Positions 1-6,324 of a stretch of 9,971 nucleotides of DNA are shown here, one piece after another. Origin of the DNA: Deltaproteobacteria bacterium (lineage in GTDB: Bacteria; Desulfobacterota; Desulfomonilia; UBA1062); NCBI GenBank assembly GCA_003643935.1, contig QMLJ01000019.1, forward strand, positions 1 to 9,971, in the 5' to 3' direction. Position numbers and translations under genes: made by a program. Under the pieces are notes generated by a model, which saw only the letters and a list, made by a program, of their open reading frames with translations, was not told the DNA's origin and made no database searches. Position 1 is the stretch's first letter, and each line of letters opens with the position of its first letter.

Positions 1-596
1 CAATCGCTGATACCTCTTTGGTGGAAAGGATTAAGCAGGGAGACACACGTGCAATGGAGATGATTGTTGAACGTTATTCAAACAAGGTCTACAACTTGGC
101 ATATCACCTTACCAGGGATTCCACGGCTTCAGAGGAAATCATGCAAGATGTCTTTCTCACCGTTCTATCCAAGATACACACATTAAATAACAATGCATAC
201 TTTTCCACCTGGCTGTATCGGGTAACCACAAATGCGGCATATGCACATATGCGTTATCTCAGGAAAGACAAGAAAAACTTGGAAGACCTCCGCATAAAAG
301 ACCTGGGGGAAGATACCTCTCAGATCTATGACTGGTCAAGCCTTCCCGAAGATATATTGCTCTCGGATGAGAGCAAGCAGATTCTAAAAGATGCCATAGA
401 TTCACTACCAGAGCCTATGAGAATAGTTGTAGTTATGAAGGATGTTGAGGGTCTTAAGAATGAGGAGATAGCCAAAACCCTCGGGCTGAGCCTCCCGGCA
501 GTTAAATCAAGGCTCCACAGGGGCAGGCTCCTGTTGAGAGAGAGATTGTCCAATTACTTTAAGAAGTATGCCACACCCAGGCCTGGAGGTGGATAA
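1..596 (+). CDS. ECF-type RNA polymerase sigma factor (5'-partial)
   Basis: This is a sigma-70-family extracytoplasmic-function sigma factor that directs RNA polymerase to a small regulon. The frame is open to the left edge, and the first visible residues (IADTSLVERIKQGD) match the extreme N-terminus of ECF factors, so only a few codons are missing. The first start-like codon in the window is TTG at 18, which has no ribosome site and is unlikely to be the true start. Region 2 covers about 15-85 residues from that TTG (VERYSNKVYNLAYHLTRD, then DVFLTVL and FSTWLYRVTTNAA). A short linker follows, then region 4 (LPEPMRIVVVMKDVEGLKNE, then AKTLGLSLPAVKSRLHRGR), the helix-turn-helix that reads the -35 element. 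The anti-sigma gene follows with one base between stop and start, so the two are co-transcribed. The regulon is unknown. The family call is firm. Confidence 0.95.
   Translation, partial: IADTSLVERIKQGDTRAMEMIVERYSNKVYNLAYHLTRDSTASEEIMQDVFLTVLSKIHTLNNNAYFSTWLYRVTTNAAYAHMRYLRKDKKNLEDLRIKDLGEDTSQIYDWSSLPEDILLSDESKQILKDAIDSLPEPMRIVVVMKDVEGLKNEEIAKTLGLSLPAVKSRLHRGRLLLRERLSNYFKKYATPRPGGG
585..592 (+). promoter_or_regulatory. Ribosome binding site of the anti-sigma gene
   Basis: GGAGGTGG lies 5 bases before ATG 598 and inside the last codons of the sigma factor gene. It fixes the anti-sigma start at 598 rather than at the in-frame ATG at 568, which has no comparable site. The layout implies translational coupling of the pair. 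Confidence 0.75.
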
Positions 597-597
597 A

Positions 598-846
598 ATG
601 AAATGTAGCCAGTGCATCGAATTGTTTGACGATTACATCGATGGTCTTCTTACAAGAGACACCATAGAGAAAATACAGGCCCACCTAAAAGAATGCAGCC
701 ATTGTAGAGTAATATTTCGTACATACTCACTTACCATCAGGCTTTCAAGAAGAGGTGAGACCTTCCGTACGTTGAGCGCAGAGAGGTTAAGAAGCCTGAA
801 AGAGACAATAACAAGCAAGCTAAGGATGCAGAACAAAGATATATAA
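598..846 (+). CDS. Small zinc-finger (ZAS/zf-HC2) anti-sigma factor
   Basis: This 82-residue protein probably binds and holds inactive the sigma factor encoded just upstream. It has the ZAS signature: Cys3 and Cys6 near the N-terminus (MKCSQCIELFDDYIDGLL) and the zinc motif H-x3-C-x2-C at residues 29-36 (His29, Cys33, Cys36). The C-terminal half is helical and basic and has no membrane segment. It should therefore be a soluble anti-sigma factor of the RsrA/ChrR style rather than a membrane-anchored one. Such soluble ZAS proteins often sense redox or zinc state through the zinc cysteines, but that is family knowledge and is not shown here. The start at 598 is chosen for its strong ribosome site. 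It ends 12 bases before the convergent SDR gene, with no terminator hairpin visible between them. Confidence 0.88.
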   Translation: MKCSQCIELFDDYIDGLLTRDTIEKIQAHLKECSHCRVIFRTYSLTIRLSRRGETFRTLSAERLRSLKETITSKLRMQNKDI

Positions 847-858
847 AATAAACTTAAC

Positions 859-1665
859 TCAAGAAAATTTCTTTATTTCCCTATCCATGACCCACTCCAC
901 CACGGATGGTATCAGCCTGGATGCATAGAGAACAAATTTCCCGTTAAGTCCCGGGACAATTACTGGTTTTGACTTCAGCATACCATTTATCATGGCCTCG
1001 GCAACGTCATCAGGCGACATGACACCAGCGTTGCCAGATATAGCCTTTGTTTCCTCTGGTTTTATCTTATTCTCCATCTCAAGTTGTGGTGTGTCTGTGT
1101 CCGGTGGACATAAGATGGAAACATGTATATTGTACCTTTTCAGCTCGCTTCTCAATACCTGCGAGAAACCAAACACAGCGAACTTGGCGGGACAATATGC
1201 ACTGTAACCAAACACACCCAGGAAACCAGCTATTGAAGATATGTTAACTATATGGCCGCCCCTTTCTTTCATCAATGGAACAAATGCCTTGCACATACCC
1301 ACCACGCCAAAAAAATCGATATCCATAACCCTTTGGAAAACCTCGTACGGGATCTTCTCGAAATACCCGGGGTGAGATATGCCAGCACTGTTTATAATTA
1401 TATCAGGTGCACCTATATCTGACCCATATTCTTTTGCAAACTCGCTGACCTTTTCCCAGTCGGAGACATCCACAGATCTATAATCCACCTTTTGATCCCT
1501 AGAGACCGCAGTGGACGAAATCTCACCCACTGCTTCCTGTAATACGTTCTCCCGCCTTGCAACTATGGTTATATCAGCACCTTCCCTGGCAAAGATCTTT
1601 GCTGCCGACTTTCCTATACCACTTGAACCACCGGTTATTATGACCTTTTTCCCGGTAAATTTCAT
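859..1665 (-). CDS. SDR oxidoreductase, 3-ketodihydrosphingosine reductase-like
   Basis: This is a classical short-chain dehydrogenase/reductase of 268 residues. Visible motifs are the cofactor loop TGGSSGIG (11-18), Arg37-Arg38 after beta-2 (favouring NADPH), NSAG (92-95), the catalytic Ser in NISS (about 143/144) and YxxxK (Tyr157, Lys161). After the active site comes PPDTDTP (187-193), followed by E-x-EN and KPEETKAIS to residue 210. Eukaryotic 3-ketodihydrosphingosine reductases (KDSR/Tsc10) carry nearly the same run, and it acts in recognising long-chain keto substrates. The likely reaction is NADPH-dependent reduction of a keto group on a long-chain lipid. The C-terminus (YASRLIPSVVEWVMDREI) could sit on the membrane surface. 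It is the last gene of a four-gene operon, its ATG overlaps the previous stop by 4 bases (ATGA), and GGAGGAGGT lies 5 bases upstream. The SDR call is firm; the exact substrate is inferred. Confidence 0.9.
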   Translation of the reverse strand: MKFTGKKVIITGGSSGIGKSAAKIFAREGADITIVARRENVLQEAVGEISSTAVSRDQKVDYRSVDVSDWEKVSEFAKEYGSDIGAPDIIINSAGISHPGYFEKIPYEVFQRVMDIDFFGVVGMCKAFVPLMKERGGHIVNISSIAGFLGVFGYSAYCPAKFAVFGFSQVLRSELKRYNIHVSILCPPDTDTPQLEMENKIKPEETKAISGNAGVMSPDDVAEAMINGMLKSKPVIVPGLNGKFVLYASRLIPSVVEWVMDREIKKFS

Positions 1666-2093
1666 TCTTTACCTCCTCCAATGCCAACAAGTTTCTTTGA
1701 CATTACTATTACAATAATAATACCGAAAACCACACACCAAATGTTTATAAAGGCATTCAAGAGCAAGTCAAGGTAACCAGAACTATATATGCCGTTTCTT
1801 AAGTTGAAACTTATGTCTAGTATTCCAAGAAATACAAAGGCACCAGCTCCAGCAAGAGAGTATGTAATACCCCTAACATACCCCTTCATCAGAAGAATAC
1901 CGGCTGTGATAAGGACAACGGACATGATAACATCAGCAACAGGGAATGAGAATTCATATGCAAAATAACACGGCGGGGGTTCCTTTGGTGCCAGGCCCAC
2001 GGTAAAGAATAGCAACCAAAACGCCAGTGTGCCAAGGCCGGAGATAATCTCCAGCCAGCCAATCACCTTTATCTTGCCATCAACAACCATCAT
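1662..2093 (-). CDS. Hypothetical four-helix integral membrane protein
   Basis: This is a 143-residue protein of unknown function. Four hydrophobic segments are evident at about 10-33, 50-69, 74-94 and 109-131, with a short basic and glycine-rich C-terminus (KKLVGIGGGKE). The most family-like part is the middle: FPVAD at 50-54, the loop KGYVRG at 70-75, and FLGILDISFNLRNGIY at 88-103. I recall similar uncharacterised membrane proteins sharing this FPxxD and LDxSFNLxNGxY pattern, but know no function for them. The charged residues Asp54, Asp93 and Arg99 within or at the edge of helices could form a binding site. It overlaps both flanking SDR genes by ATGA, so all three should be made together. 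It may bring the soluble reductases to the membrane or handle a lipid substrate, which is inference only. A GAGGAGGAGGT site lies 4 bases before the chosen ATG. Confidence 0.85.
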   Translation of the reverse strand: MMVVDGKIKVIGWLEIISGLGTLAFWLLFFTVGLAPKEPPPCYFAYEFSFPVADVIMSVVLITAGILLMKGYVRGITYSLAGAGAFVFLGILDISFNLRNGIYSSGYLDLLLNAFINIWCVVFGIIIVIVMSKKLVGIGGGKE

Positions 2094-2890
2094 TTGGACC
2101 TCCTCCTCGAGAGGTTTTTCATGCCCTTCTTCTCATAGAGTGGAAGGATGTACCTGAAAATCCATGGTATGGTGAGTGCAAGCCTTGCCATTATTCCCTC
2201 GCTATAAGGGACACACACCTCAAGTTTTTTATTTGTTACTGCCCTGAACACGGCATCGGCGACATCTTCTGGTACAAGCGGCTTGTTTGCAAAGGCAACA
2301 CCTGATACGCCGCACTTGGCCTCGTACTCAAGCATAGGGGTCTCTACAGAGTCAGGATTTATTATAGACACGTTTATTCCGTACTTCTTAAGCTCAAGAT
2401 CCAGAGTAAGGCTGAAACCCCTTACGCCAAACTTGGTAGCAGTGTAAACAGATGAACCAGCCTCTGGTACGATACCCCCCAGGGAGCATATATTCACTAT
2501 GTGTCCAAAACCCTGACGCTTCATAACTGGTATCACTTCCTTTGAGCCGGCAATAACAGAGAACAGATTTACCTCTATCTGATCCCTTATATCTCCATAT
2601 GGAGAGTCATCTATATAATTCGGTCTTATGATGCCCGCATTGTTGATCATGACGTCTATCTTACCTTTATGTCTAAGCGCCTTGTCTATAAGGCCCTTTA
2701 TATCATCGACATTTGTAACATCAGATGGCACAGCTAGGTGTTCAACGCCCAGTGTCTCCAGGAGTACATCCAGTCTTTCTTTACTTATGTCAGCCAGCAC
2801 AAGACTTGCACCGGCAGAGGAAAACTTCCTTGCTATTGCAGATCCAATACCACCTGCTGCACCAGTGATTATAATGACCTTATCCTTCAT
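2090..2890 (-). CDS. SDR oxidoreductase, probably NAD-dependent
   Basis: This is a classical short-chain dehydrogenase/reductase of 266 residues. The cofactor loop is TGAAGGIG (9-16). Asp34 in LVLADIS, at the end of beta-2, predicts NAD(H) preference, in contrast to the Arg-Arg of the partner SDR. NNAG is at 83-86, the catalytic Ser at 136 (NICSLGG) and YTATK at 149-153. The segment NPDSVETPMLEYEAK (178-192) occupies the same place as the KDSR-type signature of the downstream SDR but is not that signature. The two are related paralogs with different cofactor and probably different substrate. A working idea is that one oxidises an alcohol and the other reduces a ketone in the same pathway. The end (IPWIFRYILPLYEKKG, then SRRRSK) is amphipathic and basic, consistent with membrane surface contact. 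GGAGGTG lies 7 bases before ATG, and the stop overlaps the next start by 4 bases. Confidence 0.9.
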   Translation of the reverse strand: MKDKVIIITGAAGGIGSAIARKFSSAGASLVLADISKERLDVLLETLGVEHLAVPSDVTNVDDIKGLIDKALRHKGKIDVMINNAGIIRPNYIDDSPYGDIRDQIEVNLFSVIAGSKEVIPVMKRQGFGHIVNICSLGGIVPEAGSSVYTATKFGVRGFSLTLDLELKKYGINVSIINPDSVETPMLEYEAKCGVSGVAFANKPLVPEDVADAVFRAVTNKKLEVCVPYSEGIMARLALTIPWIFRYILPLYEKKGMKNLSRRRSK

Positions 2891-2962
2891 CTCATTTCAC
2901 CTCCACCAAGCTAACTGCAATAAATGCTATACCCACCTTTCCACTCAATCTAGACTAGGTCT
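2891..2962 (-). other. Short intergenic spacer within the minus-strand operon
   Basis: These 72 bases hold the ribosome site of the SDR gene (GGTGGAGGTG, 2898-2907 on the minus strand) and little else. A small hairpin (GGTCT and AGACC arms, 2958-2974) covers the preceding stop codon but has no following T run, so read-through into the SDR gene is expected. Confidence 0.5.
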
Positions 2963-4072
2963 TCAGTCCAGACCATTATCGTAGAAGAAAACCTCTACAC
3001 CACGCCTCATGACATCCTCCAAAAAGGGATCAGGGTCTTCGAGGAGTCTTTCTGCAGAGTACACACCCCCAGGAACTGACTTAAACTTACCATTCAACTC
3101 CCAGAGTGCTGCTGTAACACAGGGTATAGAAGTTATGATCCCTATATGGCCGATATAAGTATATGTACGGTGAACAGTTTTGCCTTTGTCAAAACCATAC
3201 ACGTCCACTCTTCCTACTGACTTATCAAGTCCACCCGATGCAAATATACTCTCCATCTTGATGATAAACTTTGCAAATGCAGTACGCCTCTTGTGAGTAT
3301 CAAAAAGACCGGTTGTCCTTAACGCTCTCAGAAGCAAAGGTATGTAAGCAGGCTGTACTCCCCCGTGCAAAGTCACCTCGGTCAAGCCCTTTAGGTTTCT
3401 CGGTATGGAAACGGATTCTGCATGACCAGTGTAATAGACCGGAAGATCCCCCATTGGGAACGGGAATCTTACAACTTTACGTCCACCGCCTGTAGGCACC
3501 TCAACCTCTTTCCCCCTTATGGTTTGAAGCGTGGTCCCATGAAATATATTAAACAGATGAGCCAGATTGGCAGCACCAACTGACTCGTTAGAACCTGCGG
3601 CCCAGTGTATGTTAATCCTCCTAGGTTGTTCCATGGAGTTATACCCTTTTCTGGCAAGCACCTGGGTAAGCCCCGGGGAATTGCCCCATCCAGTTAATAT
3701 ATGTATGCCCTTTTCCCTCGCATCCTTATCCATCTTCATGATGTCAAGGTATGCCTCGTAGTCATCACATATAGACACATAAGGCACGCCAGCTTCAAGC
3801 GCAGCAGCAACCATCCTTTTCTCAAAGAAGTAGAATGGCCCTACGAAGCCAAGACTTATGTCGTGATCTTTCATTGTCTTTACCAGCTGGGTGTGATCAG
3901 TTGCATCCAGTCTTATCGCAAGGAATCTCTCGTCCCTTTCTTCGGCCTCTTTCTTTGCCCTTTCAAGGTTGAGATCAGCTATTGTTACCAGGCTGACCTC
4001 CTTTTCCTTGGAAAGTTCATCAAGGGCATCAAGCGCCATGTCACCTGCACCACCAAGTAATAGGACCTTCAT
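2963..4072 (-). CDS. Saccharopine-dehydrogenase-like NAD(P)-binding oxidoreductase
   Basis: This 369-residue protein begins with a Rossmann fold, with GGAGDM at residues 7-12 directly after the first strand and IADLNLERAK at 31-40. The sequence GWGNSPGLTQVLARKG (128-143) is typical of the saccharopine dehydrogenase/homospermidine synthase superfamily, as is the ending GGVYSAERLLEDPDPFLEDV. Family members include lysine-pathway enzymes, carboxynorspermidine dehydrogenase, and lipid-acting members such as SCCPDH and mycobacterial trans-acting enoyl reductases. No lysine or polyamine gene is nearby, and the neighbours are lipid-type SDRs, so a lipid or secondary-metabolite substrate is more likely than saccharopine, though this is inferred. 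It is the first gene of the minus-strand operon. AAGGAGG lies 6 bases before ATG, and 72 bases without a clear terminator separate it from the next gene. Residues 204-215 and 236-249 contain short hydrophobic stretches but no definite membrane helix. Confidence 0.85.
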   Translation of the reverse strand: MKVLLLGGAGDMALDALDELSKEKEVSLVTIADLNLERAKKEAEERDERFLAIRLDATDHTQLVKTMKDHDISLGFVGPFYFFEKRMVAAALEAGVPYVSICDDYEAYLDIMKMDKDAREKGIHILTGWGNSPGLTQVLARKGYNSMEQPRRINIHWAAGSNESVGAANLAHLFNIFHGTTLQTIRGKEVEVPTGGGRKVVRFPFPMGDLPVYYTGHAESVSIPRNLKGLTEVTLHGGVQPAYIPLLLRALRTTGLFDTHKRRTAFAKFIIKMESIFASGGLDKSVGRVDVYGFDKGKTVHRTYTYIGHIGIITSIPCVTAALWELNGKFKSVPGGVYSAERLLEDPDPFLEDVMRRGVEVFFYDNGLD

Positions 4073-4111
4073 AGCTTTCCTCCTTTTTTGAAGTATAAAT
4101 CAATATAGATT

Positions 4112-4123
4112 TAAGTATACTTA
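4112..4123. promoter_or_regulatory. 12-bp perfect palindrome, candidate operator
   Basis: TAAGTATACTTA reads identically on both strands. It lies about 40 bases before the ATG of the minus-strand operon, where a repressor dimer would block transcription. AGAT (4107-4110) and ATCT (4123-4126) on either side extend the dyad imperfectly. In AT-rich sequence such a palindrome can arise by chance, and no regulator gene is adjacent, so this remains a candidate. Confidence 0.3.
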
Positions 4124-4207
4124 TCTTATAAATCACAATAAGGCAACCAGTTATAACCCATAAACATACCCTGGAGATGGTCTTTTTATACCCCCGAATG
4201 AACTGCT

Positions 4208-4223
4208 TTTAGCAATTTAGCAA
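4208..4223. repeat. Exact 8-bp tandem repeat next to the -35 box
   Basis: TTTAGCAA occurs twice without a gap (4208-4215 and 4216-4223) and directly abuts the TTGATT -35 hexamer. Its position is right for an activator site or UP-like element acting on the plus-strand promoter, but a simple local duplication is equally possible. Confidence 0.5.
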
Positions 4224-4252
4224 TTGATTTATGTATCTATAATTGGTATATT
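4224..4252 (+). promoter_or_regulatory. Candidate sigma-70 promoter of the five-gene operon
   Basis: TTGATT (4224-4229) and TATATT (4247-4252) are separated by exactly 17 bases and match the housekeeping consensus at 4/6 and 5/6 positions. Transcription would start near 4259, leaving an untranslated leader of about 85 bases before ATG 4346. It is the best spaced pair in the divergent gap. Confidence 0.5.
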
Positions 4253-4345
4253 CATATTTTACTGATATTAATTAACAAATTCGAGAGGGGGAATAAAAAG
4301 ATTCCTTTATAACTAAATAAGTATGGAGGCTCTTAACCCTAACAC

Positions 4346-5623
4346 ATGGAAGCTCGTGTCAAATCAAGAAAAACAAAAAGCAATGGTGAACCGCTCAACA
4401 TATGCCTTTTGACATACCGTGGAAACCCATCATGCGGGGGCCAGGGTATCTATATAAAGCATCTTAGCAAGGCATTAAGAGAAATTGGCCACAATGTAGA
4501 CGTGGTATCAGGTCCGCCCTATCCAGAGCTGGAAGACGGTGTAACCCTGTACCGTATACCGAGTCTGGATCTGTACAACCCTGAAAATCTCTTCCGTATA
4601 CCTACTCTTAGAGAATTAAAATCTCCAATCAACCTGCTCGAATGGCTTGATGTGTCGAGCGGAGGCTTTCCCGAACCGCTTACGTTCAGCATTAGGGCTT
4701 ATAAGTTTTTCAAGCAAAGACATGGATACTATGACATAGTCCATGACAACCAGTGCCTTGCATATGGCATACTGAAGATAAAAGAGCTTGGTTACCCCAC
4801 AGTTGCAACCATACATCATCCTATAACCGTTGATAGGCAAACAGAGATCAAGTCCGCCGATGTATGGTGGAAGAAGCTAAAGGTCATGAGGTGGTATTCA
4901 TTCATAGGCATGCAGAAAAGAGTCTCTAGAAGAATGTCTCGTATAATAACCGTTTCGAATAGGTCAAAGCATGACATAAGCAGTGAGTTCAATATCCCAC
5001 CAGGCAGGTTCAGGGTGGTAGCCAACGGTGTAAACACAGATATATTCCACCCACTTGATGGCATAAAACGTGATGAAAACCATATAATAGTCACCAACAG
5101 TGCTGATACTCCCTTAAAAGGACTCAAATACCTACTCGAAGCCATAGCGTCCATAAGGAGAAAAAGGCAGGATATAAAGTTAACCGTTATTGGCAAACCC
5201 AAAAAAGGCGGCGTTATTGAGAAACTTGTGAGGGAGCTGGGTATTTCATCACATGTACATTTCACTGGACGTATACGCGACGAAGAATTTTCCCACTACT
5301 ATGCCACGGCAACCATGGCTGTTGTCCCATCACTGTACGAAGGCTTTGGTCTACCCGCCGGGGAAGCCATGGCTTGCAAGGTACCAGTTATCAGCACAAT
5401 GGGCGGAGCCCTACCGGAAGTGGTAGGGGATGCAGGGATACTGGTACCCCCAGGGAATGCACGTGAGCTTGAAAAGGCTATACTTTACCTTCTGGATCAC
5501 CCACAAGAAAGGTCAAGGCTTGCAGAAAAGGGCTATACCAGGGTCACGAATCATTTCACATGGACGAATGCTGCATTGAAACACGTGGAGGTCTATAAGG
5601 AGGCCATTAATGATTACGGTTGA
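4346..5623 (+). CDS. GT4-family glycosyltransferase
   Basis: This is a 425-residue retaining GT-B glycosyltransferase that moves a sugar from an activated donor to an unknown acceptor, probably at the cytosolic face of the membrane. The N-terminal half shows the GGQG loop (31-34) and VSGPPYP (54-60). The hinge region has ITVSNRSKHDI (201-211) and VVANGVNTDIF (224-234). The donor-binding half has TPLKGLKYLLEAI (255-267) and the E-x7-E signature of the family (Glu332 and Glu340 in EGFGLPAGE), followed by GALPEVVGDAGILV. There is no membrane helix. The first 16 residues are basic and precede the first core strand. ATG 4346 is the only possible start after the in-frame stop at 4334, yet its nearest GGAGG (4325-4329) is 16 bases away, so initiation looks weak. 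It is the first gene of a five-gene operon, and its end overlaps the methyltransferase by 14 bases. Confidence 0.93.
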   Translation: MEARVKSRKTKSNGEPLNICLLTYRGNPSCGGQGIYIKHLSKALREIGHNVDVVSGPPYPELEDGVTLYRIPSLDLYNPENLFRIPTLRELKSPINLLEWLDVSSGGFPEPLTFSIRAYKFFKQRHGYYDIVHDNQCLAYGILKIKELGYPTVATIHHPITVDRQTEIKSADVWWKKLKVMRWYSFIGMQKRVSRRMSRIITVSNRSKHDISSEFNIPPGRFRVVANGVNTDIFHPLDGIKRDENHIIVTNSADTPLKGLKYLLEAIASIRRKRQDIKLTVIGKPKKGGVIEKLVRELGISSHVHFTGRIRDEEFSHYYATATMAVVPSLYEGFGLPAGEAMACKVPVISTMGGALPEVVGDAGILVPPGNARELEKAILYLLDHPQERSRLAEKGYTRVTNHFTWTNAALKHVEVYKEAINDYG

Positions 5624-6323
5624 TTTCAGGAGATTTAGACTGAACCAGGGTGCAAGGGTCCTTGATGCAGGTTGTGGGGCAGGACGACACCTATCTGAGG
5701 CCTTCAGATACACAGGTGTAGACGTTGTCGGGGTTGACTTGAGACAAGAGGACCTTATAACCGCGAAAAACACACTCAAGATAATGGAAAAAGAAGGTGA
5801 GTCCGGTGGGGGTTCATGGCTTATTGCATCTGGTGATATAACCAATCTGCCTTTTGCTGATGAGACCTTTGACTGTGTTATATGTTCAGAAGTTCTTGAA
5901 CATATACCTGAAGACACAAAGGCCATAAGAGAAATAGTAAGGGTCCTTAAGACGGGGAAATCACTGGCAGTGAGTGTACCGAGATTCTTTCCAGAACGTA
6001 TATGCTGGGCGCTCTCCGAGTCCTATCATAACGAGGCGGGCGGACATGTGAGGATATACAAAAAAAAGGAGTTGATGAGACTTCTAGAGTCAGCAGGGAC
6101 AAGGTGCGTGGCAGAGACAAATGCACATGCACTTCACAGCCCCTACTGGTGGCTCAAGTGCCTGGTTGGACATAAGAATGACGATTTCTGGCTGGTTAAG
6201 GCGTATCATAGGTTTCTTGTATGGGATATAATGAAAAAACCCTTATTGACAAGGATGCTAGAGAATATCTTGAACCCTTTCATCTCTAAAAGCATTGTCC
6301 TGTACCTAAAGAAAGGTGGTTGA
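5610..6323 (+). CDS. Class I SAM-dependent methyltransferase
   Basis: This 237-residue protein has the Rossmann-like methyltransferase fold. Motif I is VLDAGCGAGRH (17-27), the acidic end of strand 2 is Asp43 in GVDL, Asp76 in SGDITNLPF contacts the adenine in relatives, and motif IV is FDCVICSEVLEHI (87-99). It belongs to the Methyltransf_11/UbiE-like group, which methylates small molecules, lipids and sugars at O, N or C; the target here is unknown. The second half (from about 125) is specialised, with PRFFPERICWAL, GGHVRIYKKKELMRLLE and a tryptophan/tyrosine-rich stretch YWWLKCLV (179-186) that may shape a hydrophobic acceptor site or touch the membrane. AAGGAGG at 5597-5603 supports ATG 5610 despite the 14-base overlap with the glycosyltransferase gene. 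Translation is probably coupled. The fold is certain; the acceptor is not. Confidence 0.92.
   Translation: MITVDFRRFRLNQGARVLDAGCGAGRHLSEAFRYTGVDVVGVDLRQEDLITAKNTLKIMEKEGESGGGSWLIASGDITNLPFADETFDCVICSEVLEHIPEDTKAIREIVRVLKTGKSLAVSVPRFFPERICWALSESYHNEAGGHVRIYKKKELMRLLESAGTRCVAETNAHALHSPYWWLKCLVGHKNDDFWLVKAYHRFLVWDIMKKPLLTRMLENILNPFISKSIVLYLKKGG
6311..6319 (+). promoter_or_regulatory. Ribosome binding site of the alpha/alpha-toroid gene
   Basis: GAAAGGTGG ends 5 bases before ATG 6325, inside the last codons of the methyltransferase gene. It favours ATG 6325 over the in-frame GTG at 6316, which lies within this site. Confidence 0.55.
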
Positions 6324-6324
6324 C

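Larger units (their letters stand above)
4073..4345. promoter_or_regulatory. Divergent AT-rich control region
   Basis: This 273-base gap separates the starts of the two divergent operons and is clearly richer in A+T than the genes. It contains the ribosome site of the minus-strand operon (AAGGAGG, 4079-4085), a 12-bp palindrome, an 8-bp tandem repeat and a sigma-70-type promoter pointing plus, each listed separately. For the minus-strand operon I see several TATA-like hexamers but no -35/-10 pair with proper spacing. No GGAAC-type ECF -35 element was seen facing the minus-strand operon. No small gene or RNA is evident. Confidence 0.6.

Noticed and set aside
847..858. Terminator between the anti-sigma gene and the convergent SDR gene
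   Set aside because: There are only 12 AT-rich bases and no stable inverted repeat.
2958..2974. Hairpin GGTCT/AGACC around the stop of the saccharopine-dehydrogenase-like gene
   Set aside because: The stem has only 5 pairs with a 7-base loop and no T run follows on the transcribed strand, so it is not a convincing terminator.
2963..4072. Assignment as a lysine-pathway saccharopine dehydrogenase
   Set aside because: The gene has family motifs only, and no lysine or polyamine biosynthesis gene is nearby, so the specific enzyme name is not supported.
4323..4412. A 29-codon leader reading frame starting at ATG 4323 and overlapping the glycosyltransferase start
   Set aside because: It has no ribosome site in front, its translation resembles no known leader peptide, and its second half is simply another frame of the glycosyltransferase gene.
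4816..5265. Long open frame on the minus strand inside the glycosyltransferase gene
   Set aside because: It lies wholly within a clear GT4 gene, lacks a ribosome site, and its translation shows no recognisable domain.
5513..5926. Minus-strand open frame across the glycosyltransferase/methyltransferase junction
   Set aside because: The plus strand there encodes methyltransferase motif I and the GT4 C-terminus, and the minus-strand product has no family features.
6316..6324. GTG 6316 as start of the toroid gene
   Set aside because: It lies inside the likely ribosome site, while ATG 6325 has that site at 5 bases.
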